The notes under the pieces: generated by a model
What the model saw: the letters and a program-made list of their open reading frames with translations, nothing else
Told to the model about the DNA's origin: nothing
Database searches by the model: none
Made by a program: the position numbers and the translations under genes
Part shown: in pieces, positions 26,514 through 34,492 of the stretch
Layout of the letters: each line of letters begins with the position of its first letter
Numbering within the stretch: position 1 is the stretch's first letter
Virus record (IMG/VR): IMGVR_UViG_3300036398_003711
Coordinates: 1-34,492 of that record
Length of the DNA: 34,492 bases
Reading direction: 5' to 3' (one strand)
Source of the DNA: a virus

Positions 26514-28277
26514 ATGAGTTTAACAAAAGAACAAGTAATGATAGAATATGTAAGATGTATGAAAGATACACCTTACGCATTAAGAACATACCTTGAAACA
26601 TATGACAACACAGTTTCAAAATATGTCCCACTAGAGTTGTTTCCTGACCAAATATCATTATTAAATGACTACGAGGAATACAATGAAAATATTGCCTTGA
26701 AGTACAGACAAGCAGGAGTATCAACAGTTACGGCAGCATGGATATCTAAAAGAATAGCGTTTGCTAAAAAAACAAAACCTGAAAAGATTTTGATTATCGC
26801 AAATAAACTAGATACTTCTATGGAAATGGCCAATAAAATCAGGATGTTTATTGGACAATGGCCATCTTGGGTTGGTATTGATTTTTCAAGTGATAAAAAT
26901 TCACAAAAACACTATAAAACAAATAATGGTTGTGAGGTAAAAGCTGTTGCTACCTCTAAGGATGCCCTACGTGGTTTCACACCAACAATTCTTGTATTTG
27001 ATGAAGCTGCGTTCATTGATGCAGATTCTGACTTCTGGGCAGCTTGTATGGCCTCACTTTCTACTGGTGGTAAAGTTATTGTGGTGTCAACACCAAATGG
27101 TTATGACCCAATTTATTATGAAATATATAATCAGGCACATAGAAATATGAATGATTTCAAAATATCTGAAATGTTTTGGTACAGAGACCCAAGATATACA
27201 AAAGATTTATTTTTAGTTAAAACTCAAGATACTATTCACTACCTTCTAAACAAAGAAGAATATCCTAAAGATGAAATTATTAGTTGGGAAACTATACCAT
27301 TTGAAGAAAGAAATTTTGAGGAACTCAAGTTGATAATGGATTCAGGTTATAAACCTTGTTCTTCTTGGTTTGAAGGTATGGTTAAAAAATTGAAATATGA
27401 TAAAAGAAAAGTATCACAAGAGTTAGAGTGTAACTTCCTTGGTTCAGGTGATAACGTTTTTGATTCACTATTGATGCAAAGGGTAAAAGAGAATATGATT
27501 AGAGAACCCCAAAATAAAATGATTGGTAACTCTTTATGGATTTGGAAAGAACCTGTGATGGGTCACAAATATGTGATGGGTGTGGATGTGAGTAGAGGGG
27601 ATAGTGAGGACTTTAGTTCATTTCAAATTATTGACTTTGATGAAAGAGAACAAGTTGCGGAATATGTGGGTAAACTTCCACCTGATACGATGGCAGAAAT
27701 TTGTTATAAGTGGGGTAATATGTATAATTGTTTCATTGTAATAGATATAACAGGAGGAATGGGTGTTTCAACATCTAGAAAACTTCAAGAAATGGGTTAC
27801 AAAAATTTATATGTTGATGGTATTGATTTAGCCAATAAGTGGAAATATGACCCAAAGGCTTTAGAAAAGATACCGGGTTTAAATTTCAACAACAAACGTG
27901 TACAAATTATAGCATCATTTGAGGAAGCTATGAGACATCAGTTTAAAATTTATAGTTTACGATTATTCAATGAAATGAATACATTCGTATATGTAAATGG
28001 AAGACCAGACCATCAAAAGGGTCAACACGATGATTTAATTATGTCAATTGCAATGGCAACTTATGTTGCGGAATCATCATTCAGTAGTTTAGAAAAGGTG
28101 ACCGAACAAACTAAAGCTATGTTAGAATCTTGGTCTGTTACTAACAATGAAACTGCAGCTAAACAGATTGATTTCAATCCCGTGATACCTTTTGGAACTG
28201 AGAGAATTAATCAAAGAAATCAAAACGCAAGTAAGGAGGACTATATGAAATACTCTTGGTTATTCGGAGGTAGATAA
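26514..28277 (+). CDS. terminase large subunit (T4 gp17-like)
   Basis: 587 residues, near T4 gp17 length (610). The ATPase domain has a Walker A-like KYRQAGVST (63-71), Walker B ILVFDE (159-164) and coupling motif VSTPNG (191-196). The RNase H-type nuclease has MGVDVSRGDSED with Asp358, FIVIDITGGMG with Asp411 in the slot where T4 has Glu, and QHDDLIMS with Asp506. It packages DNA through the portal from the prohead and cuts concatemers. Own late motif and terminator-isolated start. Confidence 0.96.
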   Translation: MSLTKEQVMIEYVRCMKDTPYALRTYLETYDNTVSKYVPLELFPDQISLLNDYEEYNENIALKYRQAGVSTVTAAWISKRIAFAKKTKPEKILIIANKLDTSMEMANKIRMFIGQWPSWVGIDFSSDKNSQKHYKTNNGCEVKAVATSKDALRGFTPTILVFDEAAFIDADSDFWAACMASLSTGGKVIVVSTPNGYDPIYYEIYNQAHRNMNDFKISEMFWYRDPRYTKDLFLVKTQDTIHYLLNKEEYPKDEIISWETIPFEERNFEELKLIMDSGYKPCSSWFEGMVKKLKYDKRKVSQELECNFLGSGDNVFDSLLMQRVKENMIREPQNKMIGNSLWIWKEPVMGHKYVMGVDVSRGDSEDFSSFQIIDFDEREQVAEYVGKLPPDTMAEICYKWGNMYNCFIVIDITGGMGVSTSRKLQEMGYKNLYVDGIDLANKWKYDPKALEKIPGLNFNNKRVQIIASFEEAMRHQFKIYSLRLFNEMNTFVYVNGRPDHQKGQHDDLIMSIAMATYVAESSFSSLEKVTEQTKAMLESWSVTNNETAAKQIDFNPVIPFGTERINQRNQNASKEDYMKYSWLFGGR

Positions 28278-28285
28278 TATTTATA
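28278..28285 (+). promoter_or_regulatory. TATTTATA late-promoter candidate
   Basis: Begins one base past the terminase stop and ends 12 bases before the ATG at 28297. Confidence 0.52.
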
Positions 28286-28296
28286 AAAAAAAGATT

Positions 28297-28461
28297 ATGG
28301 GATTTGTAAACAGAAAAAAAAGTGGAGATAAGAAATTCAATGGGTCAAAATTGAATGTTCCAGGTCAGGGTATATCAACTACAAAAATTAGTCCTCCTGA
28401 TAAAGTCCCATTCAAAAACAATAATACGAATAGTACAACTAATAATAATACATCAAATTAG
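28297..28461 (+). CDS. small hydrophilic protein between terminase and portal, 54 aa
   Basis: MGFVNRKKSGDKKFNGSKLN, then PGQGISTTKISPPDKVP and an Asn/Thr-only tail (NNTNSTTNNNTS). Basic at the start, disordered throughout. It has its own late motif and a clean ATG, so it is likely real. It lies where T4 has the sheath and tube genes 18 and 19, but it is neither. Confidence 0.68.
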   Translation: MGFVNRKKSGDKKFNGSKLNVPGQGISTTKISPPDKVPFKNNNTNSTTNNNTSN

Positions 28462-28504
28462 GTAGAACTATTTAAAACAATAGAAATATATTTAAAATTT
28501 CTTT

Positions 28505-30292
28505 ATGGAAAATAATCAAAATAATTTAACAGTTTGGCAAAGATTAACACAAGCATTCGGTCCTAATGCTTTACTTAATCAAGATTACCCAACTTATAGT
28601 TTCGATAGAAAGGAGTTATTAAAAACTAAATCAAAACAAGAATTTGATAAGGAATTACTCCAAGCACAACAAACTTACTACTTAGCAAATCAATGGACTA
28701 AGATTGAAAGTAACTTATACACTCAGGCTGTATATTACGAACCAACTAGATTGGCTTCGTTTTATGATTATGAATCTATGGAATATACACCCGAAATATC
28801 TGCTGCGTTAGACATTTATGGTGAGGAATCTACTACGGTTGACCAGAATGGGTATATGTTACAAATATACTCAGAATCAAAACGTATCAAGGGTATTTTA
28901 ATAGATTTATTTTTGAATGTTTTAGATTTAAATACAAATCTACCAATGTGGACTAGAAATACTTGTAAGTATGGTGATAACTTTGTCTATCTTAAACTTG
29001 ACCCTGAAAAAGGAGTTGTTGGTTGTATGCAATTACCAAATATCGAAATTGAACGTTTGGAAAGAGGTATGCCAGCGCAAGCAAGTAGACAAAACGTAGA
29101 AGAGCCAGCTGAAAACAAAGGACTAAGATTCAAGTGGAAAGCTAAAGATATGGAATTTAATTCTTGGGAAATAGCACACTTTAGATTATTAGGTGATGAT
29201 AGAAAGTTACCATATGGTACATCAATGTTAGAAAAGGCAAGGCGTATTTGGAAACAACTATTGTTATCTGAAGATGCGATGTTAATTTATAGAACATCAC
29301 GTGCACCTGAAAGAAGGGTGTTCAAAGTATTCGTTGGTAATATGGATGATAAAGATGTTGAACCATATGTACAACGTGTTGCAAACAAGTTCAAAAGAAG
29401 TCAGGTTGTTGATTCTCAAACAGGTAATGTGGATATGAGATTTAATCAAATGGCTGTTGACCAAGATTATTTCATTCCTGTACGTGATGCCGCTGCGGCA
29501 AGTCCGATTGATACATTACCTGGTGGTCAAAACTTAGGTGAGATTGCTGATATTGAATACATCCAAAAGAAACTACTTACTGCTTTACGTGTACCTAAAG
29601 CGTTTTTAGGTTTTGAAGAACCAGTTGGTGATGGTAAAAATTTATCATTAATTGATATTCGTTTTGCAAGAACAATTAACAGAATCCAAAAATCTATGGT
29701 TGCTGAGTTAAATAAGATTGCGATTGTACATTTATTCCTTTTAGGTTTTGAAGATGAATTATCCAATTTTACTTTAAGTTTAACAAACCCATCGAGTCAA
29801 GCAGATTTATTAAAAATTGACATATGGAAAGAGAAGGTCGCATTATATAAGGAATGTGTTACATCAATTGAGGGTATTGCACCAACTTCTGTTTCATGGG
29901 CTAAGAAACACGTTATGGGATTCTCTGATGAGGAAATCAAACTTGATTTACAACAACAGAGAATTGAAAAAGCTGTAGGTGCTGAGCTTACAAATACCGC
30001 AACAATTATAACAAATACTGGTGTGTTTGATAATGTTGATAAATTATATACTCAAACAACAGGTACAACATCAGGTGGGGCACCACCACCTCCAGGAGGA
30101 GCTGAAGGGGGAACTCCACCACCAGCAGGTGGTCCTGAAGGTATGGGTGAAACATTTAACAATAGAGATAATTTAAACATATTGTTGGAAAACGAAGGGA
30201 TATTTGAGGAAATGAGTTTTATTGATTTGTCCAAAGCCAAAAATTATTTGGGGGAAATGGAGAGTCAACTAAGTAAACTCCTAAAAGATTAA
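28505..30292 (+). CDS. portal protein (T4 gp20-like)
   Basis: 595 residues against about 524 in T4. Portal features: SFYDYESMEYTPEISAALDI (about 80-99), WEIAHFRLLGDDRKLPYGTS (about 221-240), RAPERRVFKVFVGNM, and YIQKKLLTALRVPKAFLGFE (about 355-374). It forms the dodecameric ring at the prohead vertex for DNA entry and exit and docks terminase. A Gly/Pro-rich insertion (TTSGGAPPPPGGAEGG) near 525-545 precedes a C-terminal helix. Position between terminase and prohead genes fits. Confidence 0.95.
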   Translation: MENNQNNLTVWQRLTQAFGPNALLNQDYPTYSFDRKELLKTKSKQEFDKELLQAQQTYYLANQWTKIESNLYTQAVYYEPTRLASFYDYESMEYTPEISAALDIYGEESTTVDQNGYMLQIYSESKRIKGILIDLFLNVLDLNTNLPMWTRNTCKYGDNFVYLKLDPEKGVVGCMQLPNIEIERLERGMPAQASRQNVEEPAENKGLRFKWKAKDMEFNSWEIAHFRLLGDDRKLPYGTSMLEKARRIWKQLLLSEDAMLIYRTSRAPERRVFKVFVGNMDDKDVEPYVQRVANKFKRSQVVDSQTGNVDMRFNQMAVDQDYFIPVRDAAAASPIDTLPGGQNLGEIADIEYIQKKLLTALRVPKAFLGFEEPVGDGKNLSLIDIRFARTINRIQKSMVAELNKIAIVHLFLLGFEDELSNFTLSLTNPSSQADLLKIDIWKEKVALYKECVTSIEGIAPTSVSWAKKHVMGFSDEEIKLDLQQQRIEKAVGAELTNTATIITNTGVFDNVDKLYTQTTGTTSGGAPPPPGGAEGGTPPPAGGPEGMGETFNNRDNLNILLENEGIFEEMSFIDLSKAKNYLGEMESQLSKLLKD

Positions 30293-30300
30293 TATTTATT
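30293..30300 (+). promoter_or_regulatory. TATTTATT late-promoter variant
   Basis: Ends 14 bases before the ATG at 30314; one mismatch to TATTTATA. Confidence 0.4.
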
Positions 30301-30313
30301 AATAAAAAAAATT

Positions 30314-31030
30314 ATGAAATTTGGTATAATTAAATCGAAAATTGATAAGATTTTGTTGGAATCATTTTCCAATAAAAATGAATTTAAATCTGAACTTAAA
30401 AATTTTCAAAATACAATTTTAGAAAATAAAAATCTTACTAAATTATTTTGGATTTATGATGAATTAAAAAATAAATCAAACATAGATAGTACGATTGTTA
30501 ACGACTATGTTAATGAAACTATTAACCAATACAAAAATATTGTGAGCAAAATTAACCCAAAGAAATTGAGGAAACTTGAACTATGGGTTGAGGGTGTTGA
30601 TGTTGAAAACGAATATACTGACATTGACAATTTGTTTTCTGATAGTGTTCTAACTATTGAACAAAAAATTAATAGTAGAAAGAAAATAACAGAATCCCTT
30701 AAAAGAAAGGTTAAAAAAGAAAAAGAATCAATTAATTTACCAATATCAACAATGGTTAATATAGCAAATAAAACAATCAAAAACTACGTACAACAATTAG
30801 ACGAAAACACTAAGGGTAAGTTGTTGAGATTTCTTTCTTCAGATGTTACTGAAATGGAATCTAAGTACAAAGTAGTTAAAGAAAGTGTTTTAAATAAACT
30901 AAGTAACATCAAACAAAATTCAGAAGAAGAAGTAGTCACCAAAATTGATGAAACAATTTCGAAGATTACAAATGAAAAGTTTGATAAATTGAATTTATTT
31001 AGATTGGAGGAATTGGATAATAGTATCTAA
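30314..31030 (+). CDS. helical protein in the prohead cluster, 238 aa
   Basis: Lys/Glu/Asn-rich, largely helical, with likely coiled coil from about 125 to 225. The N-terminus IIKSKIDKILLESFSNK resembles SESKVDRILQKYFNE in the 22592 product. The position between portal and protease is where T4 encodes minor prohead-core proteins (gp67, gp68), so a core role is plausible but unproven. Its stop overlaps the stop of the antisense bS21 gene. Confidence 0.75.
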   Translation: MKFGIIKSKIDKILLESFSNKNEFKSELKNFQNTILENKNLTKLFWIYDELKNKSNIDSTIVNDYVNETINQYKNIVSKINPKKLRKLELWVEGVDVENEYTDIDNLFSDSVLTIEQKINSRKKITESLKRKVKKEKESINLPISTMVNIANKTIKNYVQQLDENTKGKLLRFLSSDVTEMESKYKVVKESVLNKLSNIKQNSEEEVVTKIDETISKITNEKFDKLNLFRLEELDNSI

Positions 31031-31218
31031 TCTATTTTATTTTTGATTTTTTGAACATATTTTGCTTTGTTCAATTCAGTTCTTCTTTTGACTGAATTTT
31101 TAACAAATTCCTTTCTGTTTTTTAACTCAGTCATCAATTTGGTCTTGATAACTTTACTTTTAAAAAGTTTCAAGGCCTTTTCTATTGGTGTTTTATTATC
31201 GACTTTGATTATTAGCAT
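31027..31218 (-). CDS. rpsU: ribosomal protein bS21
   Basis: 63 residues from ATG 31218 (a TTG three codons upstream is rejected). MLIIKVDNKTPIEKALKLFK, a basic middle, then FVKNSVKRRTELNKAKYVQK follows the bS21 pattern of Bacteroidetes (MLII-V...AL+-F+...KPSV-+R...KA-Y-Q+). bS21 sits on the 30S subunit near the 16S 3' end and affects initiation. A phage copy could replace the host protein to favour phage mRNAs. It lies antisense inside the head gene cluster. Confidence 0.9.
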   Translation of the reverse strand: MLIIKVDNKTPIEKALKLFKSKVIKTKLMTELKNRKEFVKNSVKRRTELNKAKYVQKIKNKID

Positions 31219-31312
31219 ATGATACAAATATTTGTTAAAACAATTTATTTTTGACTATTAAGTAAATATCCCCTATTTTTATGAAAAAATAAACTGAAAA
31301 TGTTACAAATTA

Positions 31313-31768
31313 ATGAAAAAAGGGAAAACCTCAAAAATACAAGGTTTTAAAATTGCAAAAGTTGTTTATGGTACTGTAGATTCGTTTGAATTGAACTCCA
31401 TTTACCTAAACATACAAACATGGGTAGAACCAAAAGAAGACGTAGAGAATTGGAATAGAGTTGTTTTGAATCTAAGTAGAAGTATCAAACATACAATTTA
31501 TCACAATATAAACAAAGAATTATTCAACGAAAATTTTATTGTGGACTTAGATTTAAGGTCGAGTGGTATAAACTTAAATAAAAAATCTTTTCTCAACTTA
31601 GAAATAAACTTTTTTACAAAACAACCTTACTTAGATTTCAAATCTTCTGAAATAAAGGATTGTTTGAAAAACATCACAAAAGACGTTTTCAGAGAAAACT
31701 TTCACAATAACAAATATTTTTCATTTACCTTAACCAAAAAGGATAAAAATAACTCTTCAGAAATATAA
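31313..31768 (+). CDS. hypothetical protein, 151 aa
   Basis: Basic, strand-rich middle (LNLEINFFTKQPYLDFKSS) with helix (KDCLKNITKDVFRENF). No motif recognised. It lies between bS21 and the prohead protease, with 94 bases upstream that contain no clear TATTTATA. Could be a virion or prohead-associated protein by position only. Confidence 0.72.
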   Translation: MKKGKTSKIQGFKIAKVVYGTVDSFELNSIYLNIQTWVEPKEDVENWNRVVLNLSRSIKHTIYHNINKELFNENFIVDLDLRSSGINLNKKSFLNLEINFFTKQPYLDFKSSEIKDCLKNITKDVFRENFHNNKYFSFTLTKKDKNNSSEI

Positions 31769-31784
31769 AACTATATTTGATTTA

Positions 31785-31792
31785 TATTTATA
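31785..31792 (+). promoter_or_regulatory. TATTTATA late-promoter candidate
   Basis: Ends 16 bases before the prohead protease ATG. Confidence 0.55.
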
Positions 31793-31807
31793 TAGTAAAA
31801 TTCAAAT

Positions 31808-32530
31808 ATGAACTTAGAAGTAATCAAACCAGGACACGTGGGTAAAGGTATATTAATCGAATATGATGCAGGTTATGTTTCTCCTTCAATGGATGAAAAT
31901 GCCAAAATAATAAAAGAATCTAAAAACTTTTTAGACCACTCCAAACCATTCGAATTTTATGCTGTATTACAAAAATATAACACCCCAAATCGTAATGGAA
32001 GAGTTTATCCTGAAAGAATCTTAAAAAGAGAAGCAGAAAACTACAAAAAAATGATTGCTAAAGGTACTTCATTGTCTGAGTTAAATCACCCTGAGTCCTC
32101 CTTGATAGATTTAGATAGAGTTTCTCATATTATTACTGAAGTATGGTGGGAAGGACCTATATTGATGGGTAAACTAAAATTACTAACCTCACCAGGTTTT
32201 CACGAGAGGGGAATAGTTTCAACAAAAGGAGATATGGCTGCGAATTATCTCAGACAAGGAGTTACGTTAGGTATTTCATCTCGTGGTGTTGGTTCACTTA
32301 AAAAGGTTGGGGAACAGAATGAAGTACAAGATGACTTCGAGTTAATTTGTTTTGACTTAGTATCTTCACCATCAACACCAGGGGCTTACCTTTTTATAAA
32401 TAAAGAGGATAGAGATATGTACGCTGAAAACTTAGACGAAGATAAAAAAATGGCTATAGAAAGAAATGTTGGTGAAAAAGGTAACGCTACTCTTGATTTA
32501 ATGAAAAAATTGGCTAAACTTGGGTATTAG
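31808..32530 (+). CDS. prohead protease (T4 gp21-like)
   Basis: 240 residues. Herpesvirus-assemblin-type serine protease signature: NHPESS with His94, GISSRGVGS with Ser157/158, and CFDLVSSPSTPGA with Asp183; NTPNRNGRVYP (58-68) is the usual upstream motif. In T4-like phages it cleaves scaffold and capsid proteins during head maturation, so many proteins in this block are its likely substrates. Length close to T4 gp21 (212). Confidence 0.94.
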   Translation: MNLEVIKPGHVGKGILIEYDAGYVSPSMDENAKIIKESKNFLDHSKPFEFYAVLQKYNTPNRNGRVYPERILKREAENYKKMIAKGTSLSELNHPESSLIDLDRVSHIITEVWWEGPILMGKLKLLTSPGFHERGIVSTKGDMAANYLRQGVTLGISSRGVGSLKKVGEQNEVQDDFELICFDLVSSPSTPGAYLFINKEDRDMYAENLDEDKKMAIERNVGEKGNATLDLMKKLAKLGY

Positions 32531-32554
32531 TTAAATTAAAAAAATCATTAAGAT

Positions 32555-32770
32555 ATGGAAGATGGACAAAAGTATTTTGTAGCAAAAATTGCCGAGGATT
32601 TAGTTGATGAAGAATCAGGTAAAGTAAAAAAAATAAAATTAGAAAAATTAGTTCTTGGTTACAATCCCACAGATGTTGAAGCAAAAGTAACTAAAATCTA
32701 TGAGCACTATACACAAGATTGGCGTATTACCGCAATAGTCGAGAGTAAAATAGATGAAGTAATTGAATAA
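32555..32770 (+). CDS. small protein, possibly DUF4494-like, 71 aa
   Basis: YFVAKIAEDLVDEESGKVKKIKLEKLVLGYNPTDVEAKV (in parts) recalls the short Bacteroidetes family DUF4494 (FVKV-YE...GK-KKV-E-YLV-A-S-TEAEA). The match is from memory and weak. Between protease and core protein and ended by a terminator, so it is expressed late; T4 has no equivalent I can name. Confidence 0.7.
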   Translation: MEDGQKYFVAKIAEDLVDEESGKVKKIKLEKLVLGYNPTDVEAKVTKIYEHYTQDWRITAIVESKIDEVIE

Positions 32771-32792
32771 TTTTTTTATCTAATTAAAAAAT

Positions 32793-32819
32793 AAAGGAGG
32801 ACTTTGTTCCTCCTTTTTT
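32793..32819 (+). terminator. intrinsic terminator
   Basis: AAAGGAGGA (32793-32801) pairs with TCCTCCTTT (32808-32816), then a T tract. Confidence 0.92.
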
Positions 32820-32839
32820 CATTTTATAGATTTTGGGGA

Positions 32840-32847
32840 TATTTATA
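32840..32847 (+). promoter_or_regulatory. TATTTATA late-promoter candidate, distal
   Basis: About 90 bases before the core protein ATG, part of ATATTTATAAATA. It would be the upstream one of two promoters for that gene. Confidence 0.42.
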
Positions 32848-32904
32848 AATAAACTTTTTTGGGTTTGTTTATAACTCTACAAAAGTTTTTTTAAAGTATT
32901 AACA

Positions 32905-32912
32905 TATTTATA
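32905..32912 (+). promoter_or_regulatory. TATTTATA late-promoter candidate, proximal
   Basis: Ends 25 bases before the ATG at 32937. Confidence 0.52.
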
Positions 32913-32936
32913 GAATAAAAATACAAAAAACCAAAA

Positions 32937-34487
32937 ATGGCTGAAGAAAAAAACATTTTAGAAGAGGCAATCATTCAAATGAAAAATTTGGAAGAAGCGG
33001 TTGCTGAGAATGCAAAAGGAATACTTGGTTCAGTAATGAGACAAGAAATCAAGGAATTAGTAAAAGAATCTCTTAACGAACAAGAAGACGAAGAAGAGGT
33101 TGATTCAGAAGAAGAAGAATCTGACATTGCTGATGTTGAATTCGATGACGAAATGGATGATGAAGACATGGAAGACGAAATGGACGATGAAGACGAAATG
33201 GATGATGAAGACATGGAAGACGAAATGGATGATGAAGACATGGAATTTGAAGACGATGAAGAAATGGAAGATGATGAAGATGTTACAATTGATTTAACAA
33301 ATGAACCAATCGAAAACGTAATGAAAGTATTTTCAAGAATGAAAGATACTGACAAAATATCGGTGGTTGAAGATGGTGAAGGTAACATTGAACTATCTGA
33401 TGATGAGACTAATAAAGAGTATTACATTGTACGTGAAGGGTTAGATATGGATGAAGAAATGTATGAAATGGATGAACCAATCTATGAACTCGAAATGGAA
33501 ACTGACGAAGAAATGGATGACATGGATATGATGGAAATGGATGACATAGATATGATGGAAATGGATGACATGGATATGATGGAAATGGATGACATGGATA
33601 TGATGGAAATGGATGAACCAATCTATGAAATCGAAATGGACGAGGAAATGGATGATTCTATGGACGAGGAAATGGATGATTTAATGGAAGCAAAGAAAGC
33701 CAGAAAACCGAAAGGAGTTGGTATTGGACACGGACCTAAATTTAACTATGGAAAGGTTATGGACTTCCCAACAAAGAAAATGAAAAAGGGTGATGAAGCA
33801 CCATATACTGGTAAAGGACCGAAGTATGAATTCGACAAAAAATCACCAAGTTTACAAGGTGAATTTAAGGAGGGTAAATATGGTATGAACAAAGGCGATA
33901 AATCAAAAACTCACAAAGGTGAAGAAGATTATACCGGAAAAAAAGGTATGAAATCAAAAACTCACAAAGGTTCAGATTTTGAAAAAAGGGAAACTAAAGA
34001 AGCTTCAAGAACACTAGGTAATGGTAAATATTGGGGTAGAGAAGGTCTTCCAAAACCAAAAGCAGCACCACGTCATATCAGAAAAGAATCTATCGAATCT
34101 CAAGAAGTAAATTTACTTAGAGAAAAAAATGAGGAATACAGAAAAGCATTAAACGTTTTCAGAAATAAATTAAATGAAGTTGCAATATTTAATTCAAACT
34201 TAGCTTATGCGACAAGATTGTTTACAGAACATTCAACTTCAAAACAAGAAAAAATTAACATTCTGAAAAGATTTGATGGTGTAGAAACTCTTAAAGAATC
34301 AAAAAATCTTTACAAAATTATTAAAGACGAATTAACTCCTTCTACAGGAAAACAAGTTAATGAATCAATCGAAAGAACAATTCAAAAAAGTCCTTCAAAT
34401 GGTTCATCAATTAACTTGATTGAGTCAAAAACTTACGAAAATCCTCAATTCCTTAGAATGAAAGATTTAATGTCAAAATTAAAATAA
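32937..34487 (+). CDS. acidic prohead core/scaffold protein (gp22-like)
   Basis: 516 residues, much larger than T4 gp22 (269). N-terminal helix (NILEEAIIQMKNLEEAV), then an extremely acidic Asp/Glu/Met region (about 48-250) with short repeats. A basic linker with GKGPKYEF and SKTHKG repeats (about 255-370) follows, then a C-terminal helical part (about 385-516) ending NPQFLRMKDLMSKLK, a scaffold-like end. Position after the protease matches gene 22. The scaffold would be degraded by the protease before packaging. A capsid protein gene (gp23) is expected just beyond the window. Confidence 0.82.
   Translation: MAEEKNILEEAIIQMKNLEEAVAENAKGILGSVMRQEIKELVKESLNEQEDEEEVDSEEEESDIADVEFDDEMDDEDMEDEMDDEDEMDDEDMEDEMDDEDMEFEDDEEMEDDEDVTIDLTNEPIENVMKVFSRMKDTDKISVVEDGEGNIELSDDETNKEYYIVREGLDMDEEMYEMDEPIYELEMETDEEMDDMDMMEMDDIDMMEMDDMDMMEMDDMDMMEMDEPIYEIEMDEEMDDSMDEEMDDLMEAKKARKPKGVGIGHGPKFNYGKVMDFPTKKMKKGDEAPYTGKGPKYEFDKKSPSLQGEFKEGKYGMNKGDKSKTHKGEEDYTGKKGMKSKTHKGSDFEKRETKEASRTLGNGKYWGREGLPKPKAAPRHIRKESIESQEVNLLREKNEEYRKALNVFRNKLNEVAIFNSNLAYATRLFTEHSTSKQEKINILKRFDGVETLKESKNLYKIIKDELTPSTGKQVNESIERTIQKSPSNGSSINLIESKTYENPQFLRMKDLMSKLK
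33513..33611 (+). repeat. 24-nt in-frame tandem repeat, about four copies
   Basis: Unit ATGGATGACATGGATATGAT plus GGAA encodes MDDMDMME. Copies are nearly identical (one has ATA for ATG), so copy number probably varies by slippage. Confidence 0.85.
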
Positions 34488-34492
34488 ACAAT

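Noticed and set aside
32975-33388. Minus-strand Ser-rich ORF of 137 aa
   Set aside because: Antisense of the acidic Asp/Glu codons (GAT/GAA) of the core protein; low-complexity shadow.
33409-33621. Minus-strand Pro/His/Phe repeat ORF
   Set aside because: Mirror of the MDDMDMME repeat in the core protein gene.
1-34492. CRISPR array, insertion sequence or integrase
   Set aside because: No regularly spaced direct repeats, transposase or integrase motifs, or terminal inverted repeats were seen.

Overview
The window reads as part of the genome of a large, AT-rich, T4-like tailed phage (myovirus) of a Bacteroidetes/Flavobacteria host. The T4-type evidence is at the right end: a gp17-type terminase large subunit, a gp20-type portal, a gp21-type prohead protease and an acidic prohead-core (gp22-like) protein, in that order. 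The host inference rests on five promoters of the Bacteroidetes form TTG-N19/20-TAnnTTTG, on the absence of clear Shine-Dalgarno sequences, and on a ribosomal protein bS21 of the Bacteroidetes type.

Region 1 (1-12.5 kb) is an accessory region of small genes and RNA genes. It holds about a dozen recognisable tRNAs (Asp, Glu, two CAT, Tyr, Ala, Gly-GCC, Thr, Gly-TCC, Arg, Leu-TAA, Leu-TAG, plus a partial one at the left edge) and two tRNA-like genes with abnormal anticodon arms. It also holds at least three further candidate structured RNAs. Small proteins are interleaved: a PD-(D/E)XK nuclease, a secreted SGNH hydrolase, a papain-like cysteine-protease fold, a cyclic-phosphate-type receiver (cREC), a protein of the phage family often annotated as pyrimidine-dimer glycosylase, an HExxH metalloprotease, and many tiny membrane proteins and lipoproteins. 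Promoters here are host-type.

Region 2 (12.55-21.5 kb) starts after a strong terminator. It contains a membrane-anchored GAF-like protein, a degenerate M23-like protein, an antisense lipoprotein, a probable spanin pair, a phage tmRNA on the minus strand, a large unknown protein, an M20/M42-type metallopeptidase, and an N-domain-less ClpC-type unfoldase on the minus strand. The unfoldase is divergent from a small protein with two UVR motifs. I regard tmRNA + ClpC + UVR protein as a candidate phage trans-translation/proteolysis module; it is the most interesting content of the window.

Region 3 (21.5-34.5 kb) is the late head-morphogenesis block: KTSC protein, nucleotidyltransferase-fold protein, four unknown probable virion proteins, terminase, a 54-residue protein, portal, a coiled-coil protein, bS21 on the opposite strand, prohead protease and core protein. 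From 12.5 kb on, genes are preceded 12-31 bases upstream of the ATG by TATTTATA, on whichever strand they lie; this is a candidate late promoter. Taken together, tRNAs, tmRNA, bS21 and ClpC suggest a phage that carries its own translation and translation quality-control parts. All function calls come from motif recognition by eye; no search was run.
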